DNA of 64,000 nucleotides from JANLYC01 sp963815445 (GCA_963815445.1 CAWFGV010000008.1:62001-126000), one strand, 5' to 3'; shown: positions 45,272 to 54,294, counted from the first letter of the stretch. A program made the numbers and translations. Notes: generated from the letters alone by a model not told the origin.

Positions 45272-45961
45272 TCAGGCGCCGGCCGTGAACTTCTTGGCGG
45301 CCTTGACCGGAACCAGGTCGGCGGCGGGTTCGGAGTACGCGACGACCGTGACGCGGTCGCCGGTGTACGTGAACGACGTCAGGCTTGCCAGGCTGCACTC
45401 CCGCTTGCGCGGGTCATGGAACAGCCGACGACCCTCGACGAACGAACGCACGATCCAGACCGGCAGCTGGTGCGACACGATCAGGGCCTCGTGGCCCGCC
45501 GCCGCCTCGCGGGCGTCGTGCATCGCGGCGAGCATGCGAACCACGACGTCCTTGTAGGGCTCGCCCCAGGACGGCCGGAACGGGTTGTAGAGGTGCCTCC
45601 AGGCCGCGGGCTTGCGCAGGGAGCCGTCTCCGACGCCGAACCGCTGCCCTTCGAACACGTTGCGCGACTCGATGACGCGCTCATCCGTGACGATGTCGAG
45701 GCCGAGCGCCTCGGCCGACGGCTGAGCGGTCTCCTGCGCACGTTCGAGGGGGGAGGCCACCAGGTGGGTGACGTCGCGACCGGTGAGAACCTTGGCCACG
45801 CGCTCGGCCATCTGGCGGCCGAGCTCGCTGAGGTGGTAGTCGGGCAACCGTCCGTAGAGGATCCCGTTGGGGTTGTCGACCTCGCCGTGACGTAGCAGGT
45901 GGACGACGGTGGTGACGTCGCTGTCGGCGGTGCGGCCGCCAGCCGAGGCGTCTGAGCTCAT
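45272..45961 (-). CDS. Histidine phosphatase family protein
   Basis: A 229-residue phosphoglycerate-mutase-like phosphatase. The catalytic motif RHGE is at 24-27, and the second histidine is in EALIVSHQLPV. Substrate unknown. The M. tuberculosis counterpart by position is Rv0525, between hemL and the thioredoxin-like gene, as here. The ATG at 45961 overlaps a TGA that would end hemL if the hemL 3' frame were restored. Confidence 0.9.
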   Translation of the reverse strand: MSSDASAGGRTADSDVTTVVHLLRHGEVDNPNGILYGRLPDYHLSELGRQMAERVAKVLTGRDVTHLVASPLERAQETAQPSAEALGLDIVTDERVIESRNVFEGQRFGVGDGSLRKPAAWRHLYNPFRPSWGEPYKDVVVRMLAAMHDAREAAAGHEALIVSHQLPVWIVRSFVEGRRLFHDPRKRECSLASLTSFTYTGDRVTVVAYSEPAADLVPVKAAKKFTAGA

Positions 45962-47351
45962 CGGGCCCCTTCCTGGTCGGGGGTCGGCCGAGGCGGCGGC
46001 CGCGGCAGCGCTGCGGCAGGGCGGCCGCGATCCGGTCGATCGCGCGATCGTCGTGGACCGCGCTCACGAACCAGGCCTCGAACGCGCTCGGCGGCAGATA
46101 GACGCCTTGGTCGAGCATCGAGTGGAAGAACGCGGTGAAGCGGTACAAGGCCTGCCGGTTCGCGTCGTCGAAGTTCCGGACGACAGGCACCTCACGTGGA
46201 TCGACGAAGAACGCGCAGAAGAGGTTCCCGGCCGCCTGCATGACGTGCGGCACGCCGGCGGCGGTCAACGCCTCGCCCGTCAGTCTGCTGATGATCGCGG
46301 CCGTCCGGTCGAGGCGACCATAGACGTCCTCGGTCGCCAGTCGCAGGGTCGTGAGACCGGCGGTCGTGGCAATGGGGTTACCGGACAGCGTGCCTGCCTG
46401 GTAGACCGGGCCGACCGGAGACAGGTGCGCCATCACGTCTGTCCGACCACCGAAGGCCGCCGCGGGGAAACCCCCACCCATGACCTTGCCGAACGTCATG
46501 AGGTCGGGCTGCCAACCTTCGATGGCACCGTCGAGCCCCCAGTGGCCGGCCCGGCTGACCCGGAACCCGGTCATCACCTCGTCGCTGACGAACAGGGCGC
46601 CGTGGTCCCGGCACAGGCGGGCAAGGCCTGCGTTGAACCCTTCGACCGGGGCGACCGCGCCCATGTTGCCGGCCGCGGCCTCGGTGATGACACACGCGAT
46701 CTGGTCGCCGTATGTCGCGAACGTCTCCTCGACGGCGGCCAGGTCGTTGTAGGGCAGGACGAGGGTCGCTGCGGTGGACGCGGCAGGAACCCCCGGGGTC
46801 CCCGGGATGCCGAACGTGGCGAGACCGGAGCCGGCCGAGGCCAGCAAGGAGTCGACGTGGCCGTGGTAGCACCCGGCGAACTTCACGACCAGGTCGCGTC
46901 CGGTGAAGCCGCGGGCCAGCCGGATGGCCGACATCGTCGCCTCGGTGCCGGAGGACACCAGGCGCACCTGATCGACCGGCGTGCGGGCCACGATCTCCTC
47001 GCCGAGCTCGACCTCCGGCAGGGAAGGCGTGCCGAACGACGTACCGCGCGAGACCGCCTGGGTCACGGCTTCGACGACCGCTGGATGGGCGTGCCCCAGG
47101 ATCAACGGTCCCCACGAGGCCACCAGGTCGACGTACTCGTTGCCGTCGGCGTCATACAGGTAGGGGCCGGAGCCGCTGGTCATGAAGCGAGGGGTGCCAC
47201 CGACAGCCCGGAAGGCGCGCACGGGGCTGTTGACCCCGCCGGGCGTCACCAGGCTGGCCCGGGCGAAGAGCTCAGCCGAGCGCGTAACGTCCACGGTTCC
47301 CGGAGGATCGCTCGGGTGGCTGTCACGAAGCTGGGCGCCGGAGGAAGTCAC
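45681..47351 (-). CDS. hemL: Glutamate-1-semialdehyde 2,1-aminomutase, 3' end apparently frameshifted
   Basis: PLP enzyme of the C5 haem pathway converting glutamate-1-semialdehyde to 5-aminolevulinate. The family sequence runs from SAELFARASLVTPGGVNSPVRAF through the PLP lysine in DLMTFGKVMGGGFP to AIDRIAAALP (to about 46014). After that, the open frame continues 330 bases as an Arg/Pro-rich tail that lies inside the histidine phosphatase gene in another frame. Reading one base back near 46014 instead gives a short tail ending at TGA 45958-45960, in ATGA overlap with the phosphatase start. GTG 47351 is favoured by GACAAT six bases upstream. Confidence 0.8.
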   Translation of the reverse strand: MTSSGAQLRDSHPSDPPGTVDVTRSAELFARASLVTPGGVNSPVRAFRAVGGTPRFMTSGSGPYLYDADGNEYVDLVASWGPLILGHAHPAVVEAVTQAVSRGTSFGTPSLPEVELGEEIVARTPVDQVRLVSSGTEATMSAIRLARGFTGRDLVVKFAGCYHGHVDSLLASAGSGLATFGIPGTPGVPAASTAATLVLPYNDLAAVEETFATYGDQIACVITEAAAGNMGAVAPVEGFNAGLARLCRDHGALFVSDEVMTGFRVSRAGHWGLDGAIEGWQPDLMTFGKVMGGGFPAAAFGGRTDVMAHLSPVGPVYQAGTLSGNPIATTAGLTTLRLATEDVYGRLDRTAAIISRLTGEALTAAGVPHVMQAAGNLFCAFFVDPREVPVVRNFDDANRQALYRFTAFFHSMLDQGVYLPPSAFEAWFVSAVHDDRAIDRIAAALPQRCRGRRLGRPPTRKGPDELRRLGWRPHRRQRRHHRRPPATSRRGRQPQRDPLRTVARLPPQRARPPDGRARGQGSHRSRRHPPGGLPPRTCAGDRSAVGRGARPRHRHG

Positions 47352-47357
47352 CGCCCC

Positions 47358-47363
47358 ATTGTC
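47358..47363 (-). promoter_or_regulatory. Candidate leaderless -10 for hemL (GACAAT)
   Basis: GACAAT on the minus strand, six bases before GTG 47351. It would drive the hemL-resA-ccdA-resB-ccsB unit. Confidence 0.35.
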
Positions 47364-47547
47364 GCCGAGCGGTCTACCCGGCACGAACCCGGCCCGGTCG
47401 CTGGCGGGCATGTCCCGGTGTGTCCTGATACGTTCGAAGGCGGGGACGCAGCGCCGCCGTGGCCGTAACTCCACCACCCGGCGTTCGTTGCATCCTGGAC
47501 AGGCCTGCTCGTCGAGCAGCGGAGCGCACCTACGGAGGACTGCACCG

Positions 47548-48231
47548 ATGGCGGCTCGGCACCGACGGCTATCCCGTACCAGCCGCTGGCAACGGGGGCT
47601 GGCTGTGGTCCCGCTGGCGGTGCTCGGCGCCGCTTGGATGGTCACGGTCAGCTCTTCGACCAACGCCGACGACGCCTCCCCTGAGCCCGGTGTACAGGTG
47701 GGGCCGGCGGCGGATGGCCAGGCGACCGGCCGGGTGGTGGCGATCTCCGCGACTCCTACCGCGACCGCGAACGGCGAAGGGGACGTTTCCTCGACCTCGA
47801 TATCCTCCGCTGCTCAGGCCCCGAGCGTCGCGCCGGCCGGCAGCGGGCGGGCGTCATCGGGAGGCGGCGTGACGACTCCGGGCGTCTCGGGGGTGACGAG
47901 CACAACCGGCCCCAGCGACAGCAGCCCTCCCGCACGCTCGGCCACGAGACGCACGTCGGCCCCGCCCCCCGCGACGACCTCGCCCGTGCTCCAGCGGCTC
48001 GACGACGTGGCTGAGGCCACGGCGTACTGCGCGCAGAACCTTCCCGGCGACCCGACTGAGCAAATGGTCACGGCCTGCGGCGAGAGGCTGGTGGGAGCGA
48101 CCAGCTCCGATGCCGCCCACATGCTGTCCGGCACGTTGGTTGAGGTGCTGGCCAGGTTGGGCCTCGCCAATCTCATCCCAGCCGCTCCGCCGGTGGGGTT
48201 GCCCTGTCTGCCGCTCAGCTGCCTGTACTGA
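47548..48231 (+). CDS. Secreted Ser/Thr/Pro-rich protein of unknown function
   Basis: A 227-residue protein not assigned to any family. Signal peptide or anchor at about 15-33 (LAVVPLAVLGAAWMVTV), then about 115 residues of Ser/Thr/Pro/Ala/Gly linker, then a helical C-terminal domain of about 80 residues (LDDVAEATAYCAQNLPGDPTEQMVTACGERLVG...) with four cysteines, two near the end in LPCLPLSCLY. ATG 47548 has CGGAGGA about eight bases upstream. Further upstream codons overlap hemL antisense and are not used. Confidence 0.7.
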   Translation: MAARHRRLSRTSRWQRGLAVVPLAVLGAAWMVTVSSSTNADDASPEPGVQVGPAADGQATGRVVAISATPTATANGEGDVSSTSISSAAQAPSVAPAGSGRASSGGGVTTPGVSGVTSTTGPSDSSPPARSATRRTSAPPPATTSPVLQRLDDVAEATAYCAQNLPGDPTEQMVTACGERLVGATSSDAAHMLSGTLVEVLARLGLANLIPAAPPVGLPCLPLSCLY

Positions 48232-48338
48232 GTCCGGCATACCCCGACCGGATCGCCGGGACCTCGGGCGCGACGTTGCCTGCGGGTTGGCCGCGGTCGA
48301 CCCCGCCGCGGCGGCCCGGCATTCCTCCACCGCGCGGT

Positions 48339-48430
48339 AGGTGACCAAGGCAGATGCTATGTGCACGCGGCACGTTTGCCTTGTTCACAAGCCTTCTGGC
48401 TTGTGAACAAGGCAAACGCGGAGGGCCAGG
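48339..48430. repeat. 92-base palindromic dispersed repeat, copy 3
   Basis: Third gapless copy. Arms 48375-48393 (TTTGCCTTGTTCACAAGCC) and 48398-48416 around TTCT; the stem extends to 21 bp by the flanking CG pairs. The A-to-T change in the left arm (CTAG to CTTG) is matched by T-to-A in the right arm. It ends eight bases from the hemB stop, between the convergent secreted-protein and hemB genes. Confidence 0.9.
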
Positions 48431-48438
48431 GTTTGGGG

Positions 48439-49419
48439 TCAGGGGGTCAGCAGGGAGGCGGCTTCGGCGGCCCAGTAGGTGAGGACGATGTCGGCGCCGG
48501 CACGCCGGATCGACGTCAGCGTCTCGAGGATGGCGGCCTGCCGGTCGATGGCGCCCGCCGCTGCGGCAGCCTCGACCATGGCGTACTCCCCCGACACGCT
48601 GTAGGCGGCGACCGGTACGTCGGAGATCGTGGCTACCTCACGGAGCACGTCCAGGTAAGCCAGTGCCGGCTTGACCATCACCAGGTCGGCACCCTCGGCA
48701 AGGTCGAGCGTAACCTCGCGGATCGCCTCCCGGCTGTTGGCCACATCCTGCTGGTAGGTACGACGGTCGCCGTGCAACGACGAGTCCACGGCCTCGCGGA
48801 ACGGACCATAGAACGCCGAGGCGTACTTCGCGGAGTAGGCGAGAATGGCGACCTCGGGGTGGCCGGCCTCGTCGAGTGCCGCGCGGATCGCCCCGACCTG
48901 GCCGTCCATCATTCCGCTCGGCCCGACGACGTGCACGCCCGCGCGCGCCTGCGCCACCGCCATCGCGGCGTACTGCTCCAGGGTCGCGTCGTTGTCGACC
49001 GTGCCGTCCCCGGCGAGCACCCCGCAGTGCCCGTGGTCGGTGAACTCGTCGAGACAGAGGTCGCTCATCACGACCGTGGCGTCCCCGACCTCGGCGACCA
49101 CATCGGCGATCGCGACGTTGAGGATGCCGGCCGGGTCGAGCCCGCCAGAACCGGTCGCGTCCTTGACCGCGGGGATACCGAACAGCATCACCCCACCGAC
49201 CCCGGCCTCGGCCGCCGCGACAGCAGCTTTGCGCAGCGATTCGCGGCTGTGCTGAACGACTCCGGGCATGCTGCTGATCGGTCGCGCCTCGACCAACCCC
49301 TCGCGCACGAACATCGGCAGCACCAGCTGCGCCGGCCGCAACGTGGTCTCAGCGACCAACCGCCGCAGGGCAGGTGTCCTGCGAAGTCGTCTCGGCCGAG
49401 ACTCGGGAAAGCCGCTCAT
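48439..49419 (-). CDS. hemB: Delta-aminolevulinic acid dehydratase
   Basis: A 326-residue porphobilinogen synthase joining two 5-aminolevulinate molecules. The second Schiff-base lysine lies in DLVMVKPALAYLD, and a cysteine-bearing metal loop is visible in MSDLCLDEFTDHGHCG. Length is normal. It follows cobA-hemD by eight bases, last of the rex-hemA-hemC-hemD-hemB unit. Confidence 0.95.
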   Translation of the reverse strand: MSGFPESRPRRLRRTPALRRLVAETTLRPAQLVLPMFVREGLVEARPISSMPGVVQHSRESLRKAAVAAAEAGVGGVMLFGIPAVKDATGSGGLDPAGILNVAIADVVAEVGDATVVMSDLCLDEFTDHGHCGVLAGDGTVDNDATLEQYAAMAVAQARAGVHVVGPSGMMDGQVGAIRAALDEAGHPEVAILAYSAKYASAFYGPFREAVDSSLHGDRRTYQQDVANSREAIREVTLDLAEGADLVMVKPALAYLDVLREVATISDVPVAAYSVSGEYAMVEAAAAAGAIDRQAAILETLTSIRRAGADIVLTYWAAEAASLLTP

Positions 49420-49427
49420 GACCAGGC

Positions 49428-51245
49428 TCAGGTGGCCCGACGCCGGTTGGGGGTACGCCGCTGGGACGGCTTGGTCACGGGCTCCCCTGCCTCGATGAGC
49501 TCGAGTCGGCGAGCCGCACCGAAGTCGGCCAGCGCGTCGGCAAGCTCCTCGACGGACGGCTTCGGCGCGAGCACGTCCACCCGCAGGCCGTGCTCCTCAC
49601 AGGTCTTCGCGGTCGCCGGCCCGATGGCTGCGATGACGGTCGACGCGTGCGGTTTGCCGGCGATTCCGACCAGGTTGCGCACCGTCGACGAGGACGTGAA
49701 CACCACCGCGTCGAACTTGCCCGACTTGATCGCGTCCCTCGTCGGCGCCGGCGGCGGGGCGGCCCGGACGGTCCGGTAGGCGGTGACGTCGTCGACCTCC
49801 CAGCCGAGCTCGTGCAGTCCGGCGACCAGGGTCTCGGTCGCGATGTCGGCGCGGGGCAGGAAGACCCGGTTGATCGGGTCGAGCACGTCGTCGAACGGCG
49901 GCCAGTCCTCGAGCAGGCCCTTGGCCGACTGCTCACCGGACGGGACGAGGTCGGCACGGATCCCCCACTCGGCGATGTTCTGAGCGGTCTTGTCACCGAC
50001 AGCAGCGACCTTGAGACCGCTGAACGCCCGGGCGTCGAGGCCGTACTCGTCGAACTTCTCGCGGACCGCCTTGACCGCGTTGACCGACGTGAAGACGATC
50101 CACTCGTAGCGGCCCTCGACCAGACCGCGGACCGCCTTGTCCATCTGGAGCGGGTTGCGCGGCGGTTCGACGGAGATCGTCGGCACCTCCTCCGGCACGC
50201 CACCGTAGGTGCGCAGCTTTGCCGACAGCGACCCGGCCTGCTCCTTGGTGCGGGGAACCAGCACTCGCCAGCCGAACAACGGCTTGGTCTCGAACCACGA
50301 CAGCGCCTCGCGCATCGCGACGACCTCACCGATCACGACGACGGCAGGCTCGTGGATGCGCGCAGCGCGCACGTCGGCGGCCACAGCCGCGAGCGTGGAC
50401 ACGACCGTCTGCTGATCGGTCGTCGTACCGATCGAGGTGACAGCGACCGGGGTGTCGTCGGCACGCCCACCCGCGATCAATGCCTTGGCGACGTCGCCCA
50501 GCGCCTTGACTGCGGACAGCAGCACGAGTGTCCGGCAGTCGGTGTAGGAGTTCCAGTCGATCTTGCTGTCGGCGACGCTGAGGACCGTGAGCTCGCGAGA
50601 GGTTCGCGTGGTCAACGGCACCCCTGCGTACGCCGGCACCGCCGTGACGGCGCTGATGCCGGGGACGATCTCGAAGGTCACGCCGGCCTTGGCGCAGGCA
50701 GCGGCCTCCTCGGCGCCGGTGGCGTACATCCACGGGTCGCCGGAGATGAGGCGGACGACGCTGCCGGGGGTCTTGGCGTGCTTGACGACGAGCCTGGCCC
50801 GGGAGGCGTGCGTCAGCGGCTGGCCGTCCTCGCCGTACCCACCGTCGATGACGGTGACCTCGTCGATCCGACCACCTACGAGCGACGCGAGCAGCGCCAC
50901 GTGCTCGGGCGCCTCGGTGATCACGACATCGGCGGCCCGGATGAGCTCGGTTGCCCGCACGGTCAGCAGACCTGGGTCTCCTGGTCCGGTCCCGATGAAG
51001 GCGACCGATCCGACGGGCCGCGGTGCGGCGATCGGCTGGTCGAGGCGGGCCGTGGCTGAGCGGCTCGTCGACCTGGCGGCGGCTGTCTTCGACATGTTCT
51101 TGTTCACCGTCTTGCTGTTCGAGGTTTGCGTCTTGCTGGTCGTGGTCGGCGCGGTGGTCCGGCCGGTGCCGGTTGCTGTGCCGGCTGTTCTGCTTGCTGC
51201 TGTGGTGCGGGTCGTGCTCGGCCCCGGGTCGACGGATCTGCTCAT
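49428..51245 (-). CDS. hemD: Fused uroporphyrinogen-III C-methyltransferase/synthase (CobA-HemD)
   Basis: A 605-residue bifunctional protein. The N-terminal SUMT domain has GTGPGDPGLLT, VVRLISGDPWMYATGAEE and PGISAVTAVPAYAG. The C-terminal uroporphyrinogen-III synthase begins near LFGWRVLVPRTKEQAGSLSAKL. This fusion is common in actinobacteria. The first about 70 residues are low-complexity Ser/Thr/Lys. ATG 51245 is kept because it makes an ATGA overlap with hemC. ATG 51095 would remove 50 of these residues and give a more usual length. Confidence 0.92.
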   Translation of the reverse strand: MSRSVDPGPSTTRTTAASRTAGTATGTGRTTAPTTTSKTQTSNSKTVNKNMSKTAAARSTSRSATARLDQPIAAPRPVGSVAFIGTGPGDPGLLTVRATELIRAADVVITEAPEHVALLASLVGGRIDEVTVIDGGYGEDGQPLTHASRARLVVKHAKTPGSVVRLISGDPWMYATGAEEAAACAKAGVTFEIVPGISAVTAVPAYAGVPLTTRTSRELTVLSVADSKIDWNSYTDCRTLVLLSAVKALGDVAKALIAGGRADDTPVAVTSIGTTTDQQTVVSTLAAVAADVRAARIHEPAVVVIGEVVAMREALSWFETKPLFGWRVLVPRTKEQAGSLSAKLRTYGGVPEEVPTISVEPPRNPLQMDKAVRGLVEGRYEWIVFTSVNAVKAVREKFDEYGLDARAFSGLKVAAVGDKTAQNIAEWGIRADLVPSGEQSAKGLLEDWPPFDDVLDPINRVFLPRADIATETLVAGLHELGWEVDDVTAYRTVRAAPPPAPTRDAIKSGKFDAVVFTSSSTVRNLVGIAGKPHASTVIAAIGPATAKTCEEHGLRVDVLAPKPSVEELADALADFGAARRLELIEAGEPVTKPSQRRTPNRRRAT

Positions 51246-52171
51246 GACGCCAACTCCTGCATCAAAGTCGCGGCCCCTTCGGCGAGCAGCTCGTCTGCCA
51301 GCCTGCGTCCGACACCGATCGGGTCGTCGGCGGGCCCGCCCGCGGACAGACGTACGACGTGGCTGCCGTCAAGCGCAGCAACCACACCGCGCAGCCAGAT
51401 CTCCATCCCGTCCTCACCTTCCGCTACATCCGCCAGCGCGCCTACCGGCGCGCTGCACCCCGCCTCCAGCACCCGCAACAGCTCACGCTCGGCGGTGACC
51501 GCCGCGCGCGTCGGCGCGTCGTCGAGGACCTCGGCAACCGACCGGGCCAGGTCCTGAGCCGATGCAGCCACCTCGACGGCGAGCGCGCCCTGCCCGGGTG
51601 CAGGCAGCATCTGGATCGGGTCGATCGTCTCGGTGATCTCGTCGTGACGCCCGATCCGGACGAGGCCGGCGCGGGCGAGCACGACCCCGTCGAGCTCGCC
51701 GGCTGTCACCCGGGAGATGCGGGTGTCGACGTTGCCACGAATCGCGACGACGTCCAAACCGAGACCGAGGGCGAACAGCTGTGCCGCTCGCCGTGGCGAG
51801 CCCGTTCCGACCCTGGACCCTGGTGGCAGCTCCCCCAGCGTCAGCCCGTCGCGCGCGACGAGGGCGTCACGAACATCACCTCGGACCGGCACTGCAGCCA
51901 GCGTGACCCGGTCGTCGTCGGCCGTGGGCAGGTCCTTGAGCGAGTGCACGACCAGGTCGACATGCCCTGCCGCCAGGGCCTCACGCACCGCGCCGACGAA
52001 GACCCCTTGGCCACCGATCTCGGTCAAGGGACGATCTGTCTCATCACCTGCACTCGTCACGTTGACCAGCTCGATCTCGACACCGAGCGCGGCGGTCAGC
52101 GCATCGGCGACGAGCCGGCTCTGGGCACGCGCGAGGGTGCTGGCCCGGGTGCCGATCCGGATCGTGGTCAT
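51242..52171 (-). CDS. hemC: Hydroxymethylbilane synthase
   Basis: A 309-residue porphobilinogen deaminase that polymerises four porphobilinogens. The dipyrromethane-cofactor cysteine lies in VLEAGCSAPVGA, with RIGTRASTLARAQSRLVAD at the N-terminus and SPRRAAQLFAL in the core. Four-base overlaps with hemA and hemD. Confidence 0.95.
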   Translation of the reverse strand: MTTIRIGTRASTLARAQSRLVADALTAALGVEIELVNVTSAGDETDRPLTEIGGQGVFVGAVREALAAGHVDLVVHSLKDLPTADDDRVTLAAVPVRGDVRDALVARDGLTLGELPPGSRVGTGSPRRAAQLFALGLGLDVVAIRGNVDTRISRVTAGELDGVVLARAGLVRIGRHDEITETIDPIQMLPAPGQGALAVEVAASAQDLARSVAEVLDDAPTRAAVTAERELLRVLEAGCSAPVGALADVAEGEDGMEIWLRGVVAALDGSHVVRLSAGGPADDPIGVGRRLADELLAEGAATLMQELAS

Positions 52172-53469
52172 TCCTTCTCACCGGCCCGGGTGACGGCCTC
52201 GACCGCAGCAGGGTCGAGGGCGAAGAGGTCGGCCAGCGCATCGGCGTACGACGACTCGGGCATGCGCCCGGCCAGCTGCTTGACGCGGACCGTTGGCTCG
52301 TGCAACAGCTTGTCGGCAACCCGGCGCACGGTGTGGATGATCTCGTCACGTTGCGCGGGAGTCAGCCCGTCGAGGCGCCCCCACAGCCGTTCGAGCTCGG
52401 TCGCCACGATCCCGGTGGCCATGCTGCGCAGCGCCACGACGGTGGGTGCGACCCGGGCCGCGTCGCGGGCGGCGGCGAACGCCGCGACCTCTTGGCTCAC
52501 GATCGCCTTGACCGCCGCCACATCGCCGAGGGCAGAGCCGTTGTGCACGCTCTCGGCGACCGATTGCAACGGGATCAGGGTCACGCCGGGAAGGTCGGCC
52601 GACGTCGGGGCCACGTCATGGGGCAGCGCGAGGTCGATGATGGCGATCGGTGTCGACTCGGCTCGCTGTGCGAGCGCAGCCGAGACGATCGCCTCCGGAA
52701 CGACGACACCGGTGGCGCCGGTGCACGAGATGACCAGATCGGCGTCGATCAGCTCGTGTCCGAGCTCCGTCATGGCCACCGCGCGTCCGCCGGCGGACGC
52801 GGCCAGGCGTTGTGCGTTCGCGAGCGTCCGCGAGCAGATCGTGATGGTGCCGGCACCGGCCCGACGCACGGTGGCGGCGGCGAGCGCGGCGATCGAGCCG
52901 GCCCCGACGATGCACACGGTGGCGTCCTCCAACGACCCGATGACCTCGGCCGCCTCCTCGAGCGCGACGGACACGATGGACTGACCGGCATGGTCGATAC
53001 CGGTCTCGGAGTGAGCGCGCTTGCCGACGCGTAGCCCCTGCTGGAACAGCGTGTTGAGGGCAGGGCCCACGGTCTCGTCGCTCTGGCCCCAACGGAGCGC
53101 CTCGCGAACCTGGCCGAGGATCTGCCCTTCGCCGACCACCATGGACTCGAGTCCGGTGGCGACCGAGAACAGGTGGTCGACGGCGGCCTCGTCGTAGTGG
53201 ACGTACAGCGACGGCAGCACCTGGTCGACCGAGGAGTCAGCGACGTCGACCAGCAAGGCGGTCAGGTCCTCGACGCTGCCGTGGAAGCGGTCGACCTCCG
53301 CGTAGATCTCGACCCGGTTGCACGTCGCCAGGACGAGCGCCTCGCTGACGTGGTCGCTGTGCATCGCGGCCGTCCTGAGCTTCATCGCGCCGGTCTGGTC
53401 GACGGCGAGCCGCTCGAGCAGCTCGACGGGAGCGCTGCGGTGGGAGGCGCCCACGATCAGGATGCTCAC
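52168..53469 (-). CDS. hemA: Glutamyl-tRNA reductase
   Basis: A 433-residue enzyme reducing glutamyl-tRNA to glutamate-1-semialdehyde, the first committed haem step. The catalytic cysteine is C50 in ATCNRVEIYAE, the NADPH motif is GAGSIAALAAATVRRAG, and the N-terminus GASHRSAPVELLERLA is typical. Four-base overlap with rex, so the redox regulator and haem entry enzyme are co-expressed. Confidence 0.95.
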   Translation of the reverse strand: MSILIVGASHRSAPVELLERLAVDQTGAMKLRTAAMHSDHVSEALVLATCNRVEIYAEVDRFHGSVEDLTALLVDVADSSVDQVLPSLYVHYDEAAVDHLFSVATGLESMVVGEGQILGQVREALRWGQSDETVGPALNTLFQQGLRVGKRAHSETGIDHAGQSIVSVALEEAAEVIGSLEDATVCIVGAGSIAALAAATVRRAGAGTITICSRTLANAQRLAASAGGRAVAMTELGHELIDADLVISCTGATGVVVPEAIVSAALAQRAESTPIAIIDLALPHDVAPTSADLPGVTLIPLQSVAESVHNGSALGDVAAVKAIVSQEVAAFAAARDAARVAPTVVALRSMATGIVATELERLWGRLDGLTPAQRDEIIHTVRRVADKLLHEPTVRVKQLAGRMPESSYADALADLFALDPAAVEAVTRAGEKE

Positions 53470-54188
53470 ATCGCACCGGCCGAGAGCTCGTCGAGAGGAG
53501 ATGCCGCCTGACCGTGGGCCTTGCGCTGCTCGTGGTACGCCAGAATCTGCAGCTCGATCGACAGGTCGACCTTGCGAACGTCGACGTGCGCGGGAACGGA
53601 CAGCACGATCGGCGCGAAGTTCAAGATGCTGCTGACGCCTGCCTCAACCAGCTGGTCGCAGACGTCCTGGGCGGCGCCGGCCGGGGTCGCGATCACCCCG
53701 ATCGACACCTGGGCATCGTGCACGATGGCCGAGAGGTCGTCGAGGGAGGAGATCTGCAGGTCTCCGACCGGCTCGCCCACCCGTGCCGGGTCGCTGTCGA
53801 GCAGCGCAGCGACCTGGAAGCCGCGAGATGCGAAGCCGGAGTAGTTGGCCAGCGCGTGCCCGAGGTTGCCGATCCCGACGATGACGACGGACCAGTCCTG
53901 GGTGAGCCCGATCTCGCGGGCGATCTGGTAGCGCAGGTAGTTGACGTCGTACCCGACCCCACGTGTGCCGTAGGTGCCGAGGTAGGAGAGGTCCTTGCGA
54001 AGCTTGGCGGAGTTGACGCCGGCCGCACTGGCCAGGTCCTCGCTGCTCGCGGTGGCGACATTACGGTCCGAGAGCGTCGTCAGCGCCCGCAGGTACACGG
54101 GAAGCCGGGCGACCGTGGCTTCGGGGATACCCCGTTCCGCACGCTCGTCGCGGGCTCGGCCGCTCTTGCGGCTCCGTGCCGTGGTCAT
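53466..54188 (-). CDS. rex: Redox-sensing transcriptional repressor Rex
   Basis: A 240-residue NADH/NAD+-responsive repressor. N-terminal winged helix (SSEDLASAAGVNSAKLRKDLSYLGTYGTRGVGYDV) and a Rossmann NADH-binding domain (VVIVGIGNLGHALANYSGF). In Streptomyces rex heads an operon with hemACD and represses it and respiratory genes until NADH rises. The same gene order is seen here. Length and motifs are complete. Confidence 0.96.
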   Translation of the reverse strand: MTTARSRKSGRARDERAERGIPEATVARLPVYLRALTTLSDRNVATASSEDLASAAGVNSAKLRKDLSYLGTYGTRGVGYDVNYLRYQIAREIGLTQDWSVVIVGIGNLGHALANYSGFASRGFQVAALLDSDPARVGEPVGDLQISSLDDLSAIVHDAQVSIGVIATPAGAAQDVCDQLVEAGVSSILNFAPIVLSVPAHVDVRKVDLSIELQILAYHEQRKAHGQAASPLDELSAGAM

Positions 54189-54278
54189 ACAGAGGTCACC
54201 GTGCTCCTGGCTGCTCCGGGCGCTGCTCGTCGACTCGCACTCACGTGGGAACGACGACTCCCGACCACTCTAAGAGTT

Positions 54279-54294
54279 TGTGAACGTGAGAACA
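54279..54294. promoter_or_regulatory. Possible degenerate Rex operator upstream of rex
   Basis: TGTGAACGTGAGAACA has a perfect left half of the Streptomyces Rex site (TGTGAAC) but a poor right half. It lies 90 bases upstream of the rex start in the 249-base control interval, where autoregulation would be expected. Confidence 0.35.

Noticed and set aside
10699..48430. CRISPR array or prophage attachment sites as explanation of the repeats
   Set aside because: Copies are 15-22 kb apart with no regular spacers, no cas genes, no integrase and ordinary housekeeping genes between them.
49590..51059. Long plus-strand open frame opposite cobA-hemD
   Set aside because: Composition is that of a reverse-strand shadow (Arg, Gly, Asp rich, no motifs); the minus strand encodes complete SUMT and HemD domains.
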